Shown: positions 16,223 through 25,547, counted from the first letter of the stretch. The stretch is 64,000 nucleotides of DNA from Desulfonatronospira thiodismutans ASO3-1 (GCF_000174435.1 NZ_ACJN02000002.1:124001-188000), one strand, 5' to 3'. The notes: generated from the letters alone by a model not told the origin. Program-made: numbers and translations.

Positions 16223-17587
16223 ATGTCATTGAGAATGACTACGCCTCCCCCGCACGGAGGAAGACTTGAAGAGAGGGTCGTGAGGGATCCCCAGCTGGCC
16301 AAGAAGCTGGCCAAGGGCTGCCCGGTTTACGACATCAAGCCCACCCTGAGCGACAAAGGCGTTCCCGTCCGCAACGTATACCGGGAAATCATGTCCACCT
16401 GCTACGGCTTCTTCAGCCCGGTTGAAGGCTCCATGAAGGAAGCCGAAGTGGAAAAGGTCCTCAACGAAAGAAGACTTCTGAACAACTGGATCTTCCCCTA
16501 CCCCTTAGTATTCGACATCAGCGAGGAAGACTACAAGCAGCTGGGCGTAACCGCCGGTGACCGTGTCCTGCTGCGGCTCAAGGGCAAGCCCTTTGCCATC
16601 CTGGACGTTGAGGAAGTCTGGCGTATCAAGGACACCACCGAGCTGGCCAACAGGGTTTTCGGCTCACCGGAGAAAAATCCCGAAGTGGTCCAGGAAGCCT
16701 TCAACGAAAAACACCCCGGCTGGGTCATTTACAAGAGCCTCAATCCCGTGGTTCTGGCCGGTAAGTACACCATCATCAACGAGCCCAAATTCAGGGCTCC
16801 CTTCGACCGCTTCTGGTGCCCGCCGGTAAAGTCACGCGAAGAGTTCCAAAAGCGCGGCTGGCGCACGGTCATCAACCACCAGACCAGAAACGTCCCCCAC
16901 GTGGGCCATGAGCACCTCATGAAAAACGCCGCCTACACCGGCGACATCGAGCCCTGCCACGGCATCCTGGTCAACGCCATCATCGGCGTAAAGCGCAAGG
17001 GCGACTACCCCGACGAGTCCATTCTGGAAGGCCACGAAGCCGTAAACCAGGGCGGATACATCAAGCCGGAAAGGCACATGGTTACCTACTGCCTGTGGGA
17101 CATGCGCTACGGCAACCCCCTGGAATCCATGCTGCACGGCATCATCCGCCAGAACATGGGCTGCACCCATCACATGTTCGGCCGGGACCACGCCGCAGTG
17201 GGCGACTACTACGACCAGTTCGCCACCCAGACCCTGTGGGACAAGGGCATTCCCAGCTACGGCTTTGACAAGTCCATCTGCGAGGTGGAGTACGGCCTGC
17301 ATATCAAGCCCCAGAACATGAGAGAGTTCTGGTACTGCCCCGTGTGCCAGGAAATCGCCTACAGCGAGTCCTGCGGCCATACCAAGCAGAAGGAAAAATT
17401 CAGCGGCAGCTTTATCCGCGGCATGGTGGGCGAAGGCATCTTTCCGCCCCGGGTCATTTTCCGGCCCGAAGTGTACAAGGCAGTGGTCAAGTGGTGGAAG
17501 GAATTCAACTTCCCCTTCTGCAACCAGAACTACGTGGTTGCCCAGGAACAGAAACTGGAAGTTGATCTGCCGGATCTGGATGTCTAA
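16223..17587 (+). CDS. sat: Dissimilatory sulfate adenylyltransferase (ATP sulfurylase)
   Basis: Activates sulfate: ATP + sulfate gives APS + pyrophosphate, the first cytoplasmic step of sulfate respiration. It has 454 residues. The ATP-binding motif QTRN lies at 220-223 with the H226-x2-H229 histidines, and the second motif GRDH is at 320-323. A zinc-type cluster C372-x2-C375...C384-x-H386 is typical of the homo-oligomeric enzyme of sulfate reducers. No APS-kinase domain is fused. The ATG at 16223 has an AAGGAG site. It is followed after 37 bases by a small unknown gene, then aprBA and qmoABC. Confidence 0.97.
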   Translation: MSLRMTTPPPHGGRLEERVVRDPQLAKKLAKGCPVYDIKPTLSDKGVPVRNVYREIMSTCYGFFSPVEGSMKEAEVEKVLNERRLLNNWIFPYPLVFDISEEDYKQLGVTAGDRVLLRLKGKPFAILDVEEVWRIKDTTELANRVFGSPEKNPEVVQEAFNEKHPGWVIYKSLNPVVLAGKYTIINEPKFRAPFDRFWCPPVKSREEFQKRGWRTVINHQTRNVPHVGHEHLMKNAAYTGDIEPCHGILVNAIIGVKRKGDYPDESILEGHEAVNQGGYIKPERHMVTYCLWDMRYGNPLESMLHGIIRQNMGCTHHMFGRDHAAVGDYYDQFATQTLWDKGIPSYGFDKSICEVEYGLHIKPQNMREFWYCPVCQEIAYSESCGHTKQKEKFSGSFIRGMVGEGIFPPRVIFRPEVYKAVVKWWKEFNFPFCNQNYVVAQEQKLEVDLPDLDV

Positions 17588-17624
17588 GGTCCTGACCGCA
17601 AAATCTTTAAGGAGGAATTGATCT

Positions 17625-17975
17625 ATGTCCAAGCTATTCGTGGTTCTCCTGGACGACAAACGCATGGAAGCCCTCAAGGGCAGCGGCCTGGAGGACAAAG
17701 TCGAGTATATGTTCGGCGGCAACCTCAGGGCTTTTACCATGGAAATGCCCGATGAGAAGGCCAATGCCATAATGAAGGAGTTTGATACGGCCCGCACCGA
17801 TTCCAGGGGCTGCATCACTGACACCCCCCTGGCCTTCAACCGTACCCTGTTTGAAGAAATCGCCAAGGCCAAATCTCTTGGTCCCGAAGTGGTGGACAAC
17901 ACCCTGGCCCGGGCCGGAGAAATCAAGGAGCTGGCAGCCAAAGAGTCCGACTATCTGCCCGCACCGGAAATATAA
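17625..17975 (+). CDS. Conserved-looking small protein between sat and aprB, unknown function
   Basis: A 116-residue soluble protein that I do not recognise. It starts MSKLFVVLLDD, contains a short acidic central part and helical C-terminal half, and has a single cysteine (SRGCITD). GGAGG lies 7 bases before the ATG, and codon use matches sat and apr, so it is surely expressed. The gap to sat is 37 bases, which places it in the sat transcript, and a strong hairpin follows it. Position suggests a regulator or partner of Sat or APS reductase; the sequence itself gives no mechanism. Confidence 0.8.
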   Translation: MSKLFVVLLDDKRMEALKGSGLEDKVEYMFGGNLRAFTMEMPDEKANAIMKEFDTARTDSRGCITDTPLAFNRTLFEEIAKAKSLGPEVVDNTLARAGEIKELAAKESDYLPAPEI

Positions 17976-17994
17976 CTCCGGAGATCGTTACAAA

Positions 17995-18032
17995 ATCTCA
18001 TGCCGCAATGCAGCATCATTGCGGCATGAGAT
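17995..18032 (+). terminator. Strong hairpin ending the sat transcript (no clear T tract)
   Basis: Arms ATCTCATGCCGCAATG and CATTGCGGCATGAGAT around a six-base loop, 20 bases after the stop at 17975. The sequence after it is A/T-rich but has no run of T, so it may be a terminator or a 3' stability and processing element separating sat from aprBA. Confidence 0.65.
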
Positions 18033-18078
18033 GATAACCAAATAAAATTACGTTATTTTTATTACAAACATCTTTTTC

Positions 18079-18106
18079 TTGACAAATATCAAAGTTCAAT
18101 ATTAGA
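18079..18106 (+). promoter_or_regulatory. Possible aprBA promoter
   Basis: TTGACA at 18079-18084 is followed 15-16 bases later by a weak -10 (TATTAG/ATTAGA). It lies in the A+T-rich gap between the sat hairpin and aprB, giving a leader of roughly 140 bases. An inverted repeat CAATATT...AATATTG follows at about 18097-18127. Confidence 0.35.
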
Positions 18107-18253
18107 CAAATTGAATTTACAATATTGATGCAATGCAGTATTTGTCATGAAATATATGTAAAACGAGGACCTGGTGTTCTTGTTTGTTATGGCTTCCCCA
18201 CCCGGGGAATTTGGTAGTGGAAGTTTAAAACCTTATAGTTAAGGAGGACCGTT

Positions 18254-18748
18254 ATGCCAACCTTTGTAAATCCGGAGAAATGTGACGGCTGCAAGGGCGG
18301 AGAAAAGACCGCGTGCATGTACATCTGCCCCAACGACCTCATGATCCTGGACCCCGAGGCAATGCTTGCCTACAACCAGGAGCCGGACGCCTGCTGGGAG
18401 TGCTATTCCTGTGTCAAGATCTGCCCCCAGGGCGCCATTGAGGCCCGTCCCTATGCCGACTTCGCCCCCATGGGCGGTACCAGCATTCCCATGCGCAGCG
18501 GTACCGACATCATGTGGACCATCCAGTTCCGCAACGGCAACATCAAACGCTTCAAGTTCCCCATCAGGACCACTGAAGAAGGCTCCATCAAGCCTTACGA
18601 AGGCAAGCCCGAAGCAGGCGACCTGGAAAACGAGCTCCTGTTCAACGAGACAGAGCTCAAGAAGCCCACAAACGTCATCAACCAGAAGGTTGAAATCAAG
18701 AACGCCGACTACACAGAGACATGGAAGAACCCTGCCGTTATGAAGTAG
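18254..18748 (+). CDS. aprB: Adenylylsulfate (APS) reductase beta subunit
   Basis: Iron-sulfur subunit of APS reductase: two [4Fe-4S] clusters pass electrons to the FAD of AprA. It has 164 residues, the usual size. The N terminus CDGCKGGEKTACMYICP and the second set CWECYSCVKICP supply the eight cysteines. The C-terminal extension wraps around AprA in known structures. AAGGAGG lies 7 bases before the ATG. It is followed by aprA after a 50-base gap, in the standard order. Confidence 0.97.
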   Translation: MPTFVNPEKCDGCKGGEKTACMYICPNDLMILDPEAMLAYNQEPDACWECYSCVKICPQGAIEARPYADFAPMGGTSIPMRSGTDIMWTIQFRNGNIKRFKFPIRTTEEGSIKPYEGKPEAGDLENELLFNETELKKPTNVINQKVEIKNADYTETWKNPAVMK

Positions 18749-18798
18749 TCTGATCACGGCTGATTTTAATTCGTCACAAGCATTTTAAGGAGGTATTT

Positions 18799-20802
18799 AT
18801 GCCTGTTATTCCATCTAAGAGCCAGAATCTTGGTGTTCCCATCGGTGAGCCGGAAATCAAGGAAATTGATGTTGATTGCTTGCTGGTGGGCGGCGGCATG
18901 GGTTGCTGCGGCGCTGCTGTAGAGATCAAAAAGTGGGCCGACAAGCACGATGTCAGTTATCTCATGGTTGACAAGGCCTCCCTGGAGCGCTCCGGCGCAG
19001 TGGCCCAGGGCCTGTCCGCCATCAACACCTATCTGGGCGACAATACTCCTGAGGACTACGCCCGTATGGTCCAGAACGACCTCATGAAGGCCGTGCGCGA
19101 AGATCTGGTCTTCGACCTGGGCCGTCACGTGGATGATTCCGTACATCTGTTTGAGGAATGGGGACTGCCCATCTGGGTGACCACTGACGACGGCAAGCGC
19201 CTCGACGGTGCAGCCGCCAAGAAGAAGGGCCTGCAGGTACGCGAAGGTGCCAAGCCTGTTCGTTCCGGTCGCTGGCAGATCATGATCAATGGTGAGTCCT
19301 ACAAGGTCATCGTGGCCGAGGCAGCCAAAAACGCCATCGGCGAAGACAAGTACATGGAGCGCATCTTTGTGGTCAAGCTGCTCCTAGACGCCAATGAACC
19401 CAACCGCATAGCCGGGGCAGTGGGCTTTTCCACCCGTGAAAACAAGGTGTTCGTATTCAAGGCCAACGCCATCCTGGTGGCCTGCGGCGGCGCAGTAAAC
19501 GTATACCGCCCCCGCTCCACCGGTGAAGGTATGGGACGTGCCTGGTATCCCGTATGGAACGCCGGATCCACCTACACCATGTGCTCCGAGGTGGGCGCGG
19601 AAATGACCATGATGGAAAACAGGTTCACACCCGCCCGTTTCAAAGACGGTTACGGACCTGTGGGCGCATGGTTCCTGCTGTTTAAGGCCAAGGCCACCAA
19701 CGCCCAGGGCGAAGACTACATGGTCAAGAACGACCATCTGATTCAGCCCTACCGGGATAAAGGCTACGCCACAGGCAAGGTCATGCCTGCCTGTCTGCGC
19801 AACCACTGCACTCTGGAGGAAATGAGGCAGGGACGCGGTCCCATCTTCATGGATACAGCCACTGCTCTGCAGGACACCTTCAAGGAACTGTCCAAGAAGG
19901 AGCAGAAGCACCTGGAATCCGAAGCCTGGGAAGACTTCCTGGATATGTGTGTCGGCCAGGCCAACCTGTGGGCCTGCATGAACATCGAGCCTGAAAACAA
20001 GGGCTCCGAAATGATGCCCACAGAACCCTACCTGCTGGGCTCCCACTCCGGCTGCTGCGGCATCTGGGTATCCGGTCCCGACGAAGACTGGGTTCCGGAA
20101 GAGTACAAGGTACGCGCTGCCAACGGCAAGGCCTACAACCGCATGACCACGGTCATGGGCCTGTGGACCTGCGCTGACGGTGTCGGCGCTTCCGGGCACA
20201 AGTTCTCCTCCGGTGCTCACGCCGAGGGCCGCATCGCTGCCAAGCAGATGGTGCGCTGGTGCGTGGATCATAAGGACTTCAAGCCGACCCTGCAGGAATC
20301 CCCGCAGGATCTGGCCAAAATGGTCTATCTGCCCTGGTACAACTACGAAGAGCACAAGAACGTATCCACTGCTCCGGACATCAACCCCAAGTACATCACA
20401 CCGCGCAACTTCATGATGCGCCTGATCAAGTACTCTGACGAGTACGGCGGTGGTGTTGCAACCTACTACACCACTTCCGAGGCTCTGCTCGAGGTACTCA
20501 GTCAGCACCTGGATATGCTCCAGGAAGACTCCCTGAAGCTGTGCGCCAGGGATCTGCATGAACTCCTGCGCGCCTGGGAAAACTACCATCGCCTGTGGAC
20601 CGTGCGCCTGCATACCATGCACATCCGGTTCCGCAAGGAGACCAGGTACCCCGGCTTCTACTATCGCTCCGACTTCATGGGTCTGAACGAGGAAGAGTGG
20701 CTGTGCTTCACCAACTCCAAGTACGATCCTCAGAAGGGCGAAATGACCTTCTTCAAGAGGCCTTACATCCAGATCTTCGATCCCAAGTGGGACAAGGACT
20801 AA
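18799..20802 (+). CDS. aprA: Adenylylsulfate (APS) reductase alpha subunit
   Basis: Catalytic flavoprotein: APS + 2 electrons gives sulfite + AMP, in the cytoplasm. It has 667 residues, normal for the family. The N-terminal dinucleotide site GGGMGCCG (near 33-40) begins the FAD domain of the fumarate reductase/succinate dehydrogenase fold. Further conserved blocks include SGAVAQGLSAIN and the C-terminal RFRKETRYPGFYYR. AAGGAGG precedes the ATG. Codon use is strongly biased, as expected for a very highly expressed enzyme. A sharp rho-independent terminator follows. Confidence 0.98.
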   Translation: MPVIPSKSQNLGVPIGEPEIKEIDVDCLLVGGGMGCCGAAVEIKKWADKHDVSYLMVDKASLERSGAVAQGLSAINTYLGDNTPEDYARMVQNDLMKAVREDLVFDLGRHVDDSVHLFEEWGLPIWVTTDDGKRLDGAAAKKKGLQVREGAKPVRSGRWQIMINGESYKVIVAEAAKNAIGEDKYMERIFVVKLLLDANEPNRIAGAVGFSTRENKVFVFKANAILVACGGAVNVYRPRSTGEGMGRAWYPVWNAGSTYTMCSEVGAEMTMMENRFTPARFKDGYGPVGAWFLLFKAKATNAQGEDYMVKNDHLIQPYRDKGYATGKVMPACLRNHCTLEEMRQGRGPIFMDTATALQDTFKELSKKEQKHLESEAWEDFLDMCVGQANLWACMNIEPENKGSEMMPTEPYLLGSHSGCCGIWVSGPDEDWVPEEYKVRAANGKAYNRMTTVMGLWTCADGVGASGHKFSSGAHAEGRIAAKQMVRWCVDHKDFKPTLQESPQDLAKMVYLPWYNYEEHKNVSTAPDINPKYITPRNFMMRLIKYSDEYGGGVATYYTTSEALLEVLSQHLDMLQEDSLKLCARDLHELLRAWENYHRLWTVRLHTMHIRFRKETRYPGFYYRSDFMGLNEEEWLCFTNSKYDPQKGEMTFFKRPYIQIFDPKWDKD

Positions 20803-20810
20803 ATGAATCA

Positions 20811-20842
20811 GGCTGCGGGCCGCATGGCCCGCAGCCTTTTTA
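20811..20842 (+). terminator. Rho-independent terminator of aprBA
   Basis: GGCTGCGGGC-CGCATG-GCCCGCAGCC followed by five T, starting eight bases after the aprA stop. It would separate aprBA from qmoABC, allowing partial read-through. Confidence 0.9.
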
Positions 20843-20843
20843 A

Positions 20844-20894
20844 TGGTCTAAGTCCGAGCTGAACTAAACCCGGGTTTAGTTCGGCCTTAGGCCA
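20844..20894 (+). ncRNA. Extended hairpin in the qmo leader (perfect 22-bp palindrome core)
   Basis: The core GAACTAAACCC/GGGTTTAGTTC (20861-20882) is a perfect palindrome. Outside it, TGGTCTAAGTCC (20844-20855) pairs with GGCCTTAGGCCA (20883-20894); the two mismatches at DNA level are G-U pairs in RNA. The result is 12 + 11 stacked pairs with one 5-base bulge. There is no T tract. It lies 40 bases before qmoA. Confidence 0.75.
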
Positions 20895-20933
20895 TTTTCG
20901 TAAGATAAGGCATTAAATCAGGGAGGATTGAGA

Positions 20934-22181
20934 ATGTCCAATAACAGTATTCTGGTAATCGGCGGCGGTTTCAGCGGCTTGACAGCCGCGCTGGAGGCCG
21001 CTGAAGTCGGACACGAGGTGTACATCGTAGAGCAGGAGCCCTATCTTGGAGGACGAGTGGCCCAGCTTAAGCACTATTTCCCCAAACTATGTCCTCCGAC
21101 ATGCGGCCTGGAGATAAACTTTCAGCGCATCCGAAAAAACCCCAGGGTGAAGCAGTTCACCATGGCCCAGGTAACTCAGGTAACCGGAGGCCCGGGCAAC
21201 TACGAGGCCAAGATCAAGGTCAAGCCCAGATTCGTCAACAGCAACTGCACAGCATGCGACAAATGCGTGGAAGTCTGTCCTGTGGAAAGAGACAGTGACT
21301 ATGATTTTGGCATGGGCAAAACCAAGGCCATCTACCGCCCGCATCTTATGTCCTTTCCCATGCGCTACGTCATCGACGATCAGGTGTGCGAGGGGTCATC
21401 CTGTGCCAAGTGCGTTGATGCCTGTGAGTATCAGGCCATAGACCTGGATGAAAAAGAGCGCGAGTTCACCCTGAACGTAGGCTCCATTATAGTTGCTACC
21501 GGCTGGAAGCCCTACGACGTGAGCAAGCTTACCAACCTGGGCGGGGGACAAATACCCAACGTCATCAGCAACATGCAGCTGGAAAGGCTGGCCGCTCCGG
21601 CAGGACCGACAGACGGACAGGTTCTGCGGCCTTCCGACGGCAAGGAGCCCAAACGCATCGCCTTTGTGCAGTGCGCCGGATCCAGGGATCAGAATCACCT
21701 GGATTACTGCTCATACATCTGCTGCATGGCATCCCTAAAGCACTGTACATACATCCGGGAGCAGTATCCGGACGCTGAGGTGGTCATCTACTACATAGAT
21801 CTGCGCGCTCCGGGCAGGTACGAGAATTTCCTGAGCAAGATCCAGCAGGACGAAAAAGTGCAGATGGTCAAGGGCAAGGTTGCAAAAATCACCGAGGACA
21901 CCGCAACCGGAGATCTGGTGGTTACCGCCGAAGATATCATGGGCGGAGTCAAGAAAGAGGAAAAATTCGATCTCGTGGTCCTGGCCACGGGCATGCAGCC
22001 TTCCATTTCCATAGACGGCCTGGCGGTGGAAGTTCCCAGGGATGAGTCGGGTTTTATCACCGGCGGCGAGGAAAAGGGAATCTTCCCTGTTGGCTGCGCC
22101 AAAATGCCGCTGGATGTTATGACCTCGGCCGAAACAGCCACAGGCGGGGCACTGAATGCTATTCAAACGGTGAGGAGGTAA
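20934..22181 (+). CDS. qmoA: Quinone-interacting membrane-bound oxidoreductase subunit A
   Basis: Soluble HdrA-like flavoprotein of the Qmo complex, which passes electrons from menaquinol to APS reductase. It has 415 residues. The FAD site GGGFSGLTAALEAAEVG opens the protein. A ferredoxin-like region has CTACDKCVEVCPVE (about 105-118) and CEGSSCAKCVDAC, then IVATGWKPYD and the C-terminal FAD-contact GIFPVGCAKMPLDVMTS. GGGAGG lies 7 bases before the ATG at 20934, preferred over a TTG six bases earlier. The stop is six bases before qmoB. Confidence 0.96.
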   Translation: MSNNSILVIGGGFSGLTAALEAAEVGHEVYIVEQEPYLGGRVAQLKHYFPKLCPPTCGLEINFQRIRKNPRVKQFTMAQVTQVTGGPGNYEAKIKVKPRFVNSNCTACDKCVEVCPVERDSDYDFGMGKTKAIYRPHLMSFPMRYVIDDQVCEGSSCAKCVDACEYQAIDLDEKEREFTLNVGSIIVATGWKPYDVSKLTNLGGGQIPNVISNMQLERLAAPAGPTDGQVLRPSDGKEPKRIAFVQCAGSRDQNHLDYCSYICCMASLKHCTYIREQYPDAEVVIYYIDLRAPGRYENFLSKIQQDEKVQMVKGKVAKITEDTATGDLVVTAEDIMGGVKKEEKFDLVVLATGMQPSISIDGLAVEVPRDESGFITGGEEKGIFPVGCAKMPLDVMTSAETATGGALNAIQTVRR

Positions 22182-22187
22182 GTCACA

Positions 22188-24371
22188 ATGGCTGACAACA
22201 AGACAGGAGTATATATCTGTACCGGTTGCGAAATCGGGGACAACCTGAACAAGGAAGCGGTTCGGGAGTATATTGACGAAGAGTGCTCTCCAGCGGTGCT
22301 CAAGGAGCATGGATTTCTTTGCAGCAAGGAAGGAGTTGCGGAAATCCAGAATGATATCGACAATGAAGGGGTGAACAAGGTCTGCATAGGTGCCTGTTCT
22401 CCCAGGGTCATGTGGGACGTGTTTGATTTCGGACCAAGTGTCTTGGTGGAAAGGGCCAATATCCGCGAACTGGCTGTCTGGTCTTTCCGTGATCCGGAGC
22501 TTCCGGAGCCTGAAGATGACGAGATGTCCGATCCTTTGACCATGATGGTCCGGGATTATATCCGCATGGGCGTTGTCCGTCTGGAAAAGACCGATTACCC
22601 CGAGCGCGAACCCCTGGAGCCAAGCAACACCATCATGGTCCTGGGCGGCGGAGTGACCGGTCTCAACGCCGCCCTGGGCGCTGCCAATACCGGCTACGAC
22701 GTGGTCCTGGTGGAAAAGGAAGACAAGCTGGGTGGTTTCGCCGCCAAAATGTACAAGCAGACCCCCACCAAACACCCGTATACCGAGGCTGAACAACCCT
22801 CAGTGGACGAACTGATCCGCAAAGTGGAAGGAAACGACAAGATCAAGGTCCTGACCAAGGCTGAACTGCAGCTCATCAAGGGAGCCCCGGGCAAATACAC
22901 CGTTACGGTAAAGTCCGGAGGCGAAGAACACGAGCTCTTTATAGGCTCCGTTGTTCTGGCCACTGGCTGGAAGCCCTACGATGCCTCCAAGCTGGGACAC
23001 CTGGGTTACGGCAAGATCAAGAACGTGGTTACCAATGTGGAGCTGGAGACCATGGCCAAGGAAGGCAAACTGCAAAGGCCCTCCGACGGTCAGCCGGTTA
23101 AAAGTGCTGCATTTATCCAGTGCGCCGGACAAAGAGATCCCGAGCATCTTCCTTACTGCTCTTCGGTATGCTGCATGGGCTCTTTAAAGCAGGCCGGGTA
23201 TATCCGGGAAAAGGACGATGATGCCAAGGCCTTTATTTTCTACAAGGATATGCGCACACCTGGAGTATTTGAAAACTACTACCGGGCGGCCCAGGATGAT
23301 CCAGGGATATTTTTGACCAAGTCCGAGATTCAGGAAGTAAGCGAAGACGGCGATGGCAAGGTCGTGGTCAAGGTAACCGACACCCTGCTGGGTGAAGATG
23401 TGGAAGTTGCGGTGGACCTTCTGGTCCTGGCCACAGGCATGTTACCCACCATCGCAGAAGATGCCGTACTCAAACTTGGTTACCGCCAGGGCGAACAGAT
23501 CCCGGATCTGGAGCTTTTCAACGGCTTTGCCGATTCCAACTACATCTGCTTCCCCTATGAAACCAGACGTACAGGGATTTATGCAGCCGGATGCGTGCGC
23601 CAGCCCATGAGCATGGGTACTGCCAAGGACGACGCCGCCGGTGCAGCCCTCAAGTCCATCCAGTGTTTGGAGTCAGTCAATCACGGCGTGGCTGTGCATC
23701 CCCGTTCCGGGGACCCCACCTACCCCAAGTTCAACATGGTCCGCTGCACCCAGTGTAAGCGCTGCACCGAGGAATGCCCATTTGGAGCCCTGGACGACGA
23801 CGAGAAGGGAACTCCGGAGCCCAACACCACCAGGTGCCGCCGCTGCGGAACCTGCATGGGAGCATGCCCGGAGCGCGTCATCTCCTTTGACAACTACAGC
23901 GTTTCCATGCTCAATGAGGCCATCGGTGCAATTCAGGTCCCGGAGGACGAAGAGGAAGGCGGCTACCGCATCCTTTGCCTGGTCTGCGAAAACGACGCTT
24001 ACCCGGCCCTGGATATGGCGGCCATGCGCAAAAACAAGTGGTCGGCATCCATTCGCTTCATAGGCATCCGCTGCCTGGGCTCGGTGAACACCCAGTGGAT
24101 CGCTGAATCCATGAGTAAGGGCATTGACGGGGTACTGCTGCTTGGCTGCAAGTACGGCGACGACTACCAGTGCCACTTCATCAAGGGAAGCGAACTCTGC
24201 AATATGCGCATGGACAACATAGGTGAAACCCTGGAAAGACTGCAGGTTGAATCCGAAAGGGTTCAGCAGAAGCAGATATCCATAGATGAATATGACAAGA
24301 TCCCCAAGATAATCGATGATTTCATCGAAGAGATCGAGGGATACGGACCAAATCCATACAAGGGTTTCTAG
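22188..24371 (+). CDS. qmoB: Quinone-interacting membrane-bound oxidoreductase subunit B
   Basis: HdrA-like flavoprotein fused to an MvhD-type domain, 727 residues. An N-terminal roughly 140-residue extension begins VYICTGCEIGDNL. The FAD site GGGVTGLNAALGAANTG follows, then the HdrA core with IVLATGWKPYD-type and IQCAGQRDPEHLPYCS blocks. Two [4Fe-4S] motifs (CTQCKRCTEECP and CRRCGTCMGACP) lie near 520-570. The last 130 residues (LCLVCENDAYPALD, IRCLGSVN, LLLGCKYGDDYQC) are MvhD-like, an [Fe-S] domain that links hydrogenases to heterodisulfide reductases. It starts six bases after qmoA. Confidence 0.96.
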   Translation: MADNKTGVYICTGCEIGDNLNKEAVREYIDEECSPAVLKEHGFLCSKEGVAEIQNDIDNEGVNKVCIGACSPRVMWDVFDFGPSVLVERANIRELAVWSFRDPELPEPEDDEMSDPLTMMVRDYIRMGVVRLEKTDYPEREPLEPSNTIMVLGGGVTGLNAALGAANTGYDVVLVEKEDKLGGFAAKMYKQTPTKHPYTEAEQPSVDELIRKVEGNDKIKVLTKAELQLIKGAPGKYTVTVKSGGEEHELFIGSVVLATGWKPYDASKLGHLGYGKIKNVVTNVELETMAKEGKLQRPSDGQPVKSAAFIQCAGQRDPEHLPYCSSVCCMGSLKQAGYIREKDDDAKAFIFYKDMRTPGVFENYYRAAQDDPGIFLTKSEIQEVSEDGDGKVVVKVTDTLLGEDVEVAVDLLVLATGMLPTIAEDAVLKLGYRQGEQIPDLELFNGFADSNYICFPYETRRTGIYAAGCVRQPMSMGTAKDDAAGAALKSIQCLESVNHGVAVHPRSGDPTYPKFNMVRCTQCKRCTEECPFGALDDDEKGTPEPNTTRCRRCGTCMGACPERVISFDNYSVSMLNEAIGAIQVPEDEEEGGYRILCLVCENDAYPALDMAAMRKNKWSASIRFIGIRCLGSVNTQWIAESMSKGIDGVLLLGCKYGDDYQCHFIKGSELCNMRMDNIGETLERLQVESERVQQKQISIDEYDKIPKIIDDFIEEIEGYGPNPYKGF

Positions 24372-24381
24372 GAGGTTATAG

Positions 24382-25524
24382 ATGTCTACAAGAATCGACC
24401 CTGATGTACAGTTTATCCGGGAAATGCAGGCTGCCGGAGGCGAATCCCTGAAGAAATGCTATCAGTGCGCCACCTGCAGCGTGATATGCCCCCTGTCGCC
24501 GGAAGAAACCCCGTTTCCCCGCAAGGAAATGGTCTGGGCCCAGTGGGGCATGAAAGACAAGCTGGTCAATGATATCGACATCTGGCTGTGCCACAACTGC
24601 GGCGAGTGTTCCGACTACTGCCCCCGCGGGGCAAAGCCGGGTGACCTGCTGGCGGCTCTGCGCAATACAGCCTACAAATCCCTGGCCAGGCCGGCCATCC
24701 TGGGCGAGTGGATGAGTTCAGCCAAGTATCTGCCGGTACTCTTTGCCATTCCGGCTATACTTTTTCTCATTGTCTGGGCCATTACCACCGGACTGACCAT
24801 CCCGGACGGAGAAATCGTATTCAGCAAGGTGTTCCCCACACTTCAGGCCATTGACCCCATTTTCATCCTGACGGTCATTTTCGTGGTCTTCACCTTTATC
24901 TATTCGGTGGGGAGGATGCTGTCGTCGTTCAAGGAAGCGGGGTACGTGCCCCAGGAAGGCTCGCCCTCGCTGTTAAGGTCCCTTTATGACGTAATCAAGG
25001 AACAGATCCTGACCCACGTCAAGTTCAAGGACTGCGAAACCAACCAGGAGCGCTACACCGGCCACCTGCTGGTATTCTACGGATTTGTAGGGCTTTTCCT
25101 GGTAACCGCGTTTGTAGCCACAGCTTACTGGATGAACATATTCGGCATTGTCGATTTCGCCACACCCATGGCCATGTGGAACCCGGTGAAGATTTTCGCC
25201 AATATTGCCGGAATTGCGCTCATTGTGGGGCTTGTTTACATGACCCGCATGCGCCTGAACATTGACCCCAAAAAGACCGTCAATTCCTTTTATGACTGGT
25301 ACCTTCTGGGGGTAATCTGGGCAGTGGTCATCACCGGCTTCCTGGCCCAGATCTTCAGACTGGCTGATGCAGCTGCTCTGGCCTACATAGTCTATTATCT
25401 GCACCTGGTAACTGTCTTCATGCTCTTTGCATACCTGCCCTGGTCCAAGCTGGCCCACCTGGTATACAGGACAGTGGCCCTGGCCTATGCCAGACAGATA
25501 GGACGCAAGGGGCTTTCTGAATAG
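24382..25524 (+). CDS. qmoC: Quinone-interacting membrane-bound oxidoreductase subunit C
   Basis: Membrane anchor of Qmo, 380 residues, a fusion of HdrC-like and HdrE/NarI-like parts. The N-terminal domain has two [4Fe-4S] motifs, CYQCATCSVICP and CHNCGECSDYCP. Six hydrophobic helices follow from about residue 115 (first one PVLFAIPAILFLIVWAI) with histidines placed for haem b binding. It oxidises menaquinol and feeds QmoAB. GGAGG lies 7 bases before the ATG and the gap to qmoB is 10 bases. A terminator follows. No qmoD-like gene is seen directly downstream. Confidence 0.95.
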   Translation: MSTRIDPDVQFIREMQAAGGESLKKCYQCATCSVICPLSPEETPFPRKEMVWAQWGMKDKLVNDIDIWLCHNCGECSDYCPRGAKPGDLLAALRNTAYKSLARPAILGEWMSSAKYLPVLFAIPAILFLIVWAITTGLTIPDGEIVFSKVFPTLQAIDPIFILTVIFVVFTFIYSVGRMLSSFKEAGYVPQEGSPSLLRSLYDVIKEQILTHVKFKDCETNQERYTGHLLVFYGFVGLFLVTAFVATAYWMNIFGIVDFATPMAMWNPVKIFANIAGIALIVGLVYMTRMRLNIDPKKTVNSFYDWYLLGVIWAVVITGFLAQIFRLADAAALAYIVYYLHLVTVFMLFAYLPWSKLAHLVYRTVALAYARQIGRKGLSE

Positions 25525-25547
25525 TCAGAATAACAAACAGAACTTAT

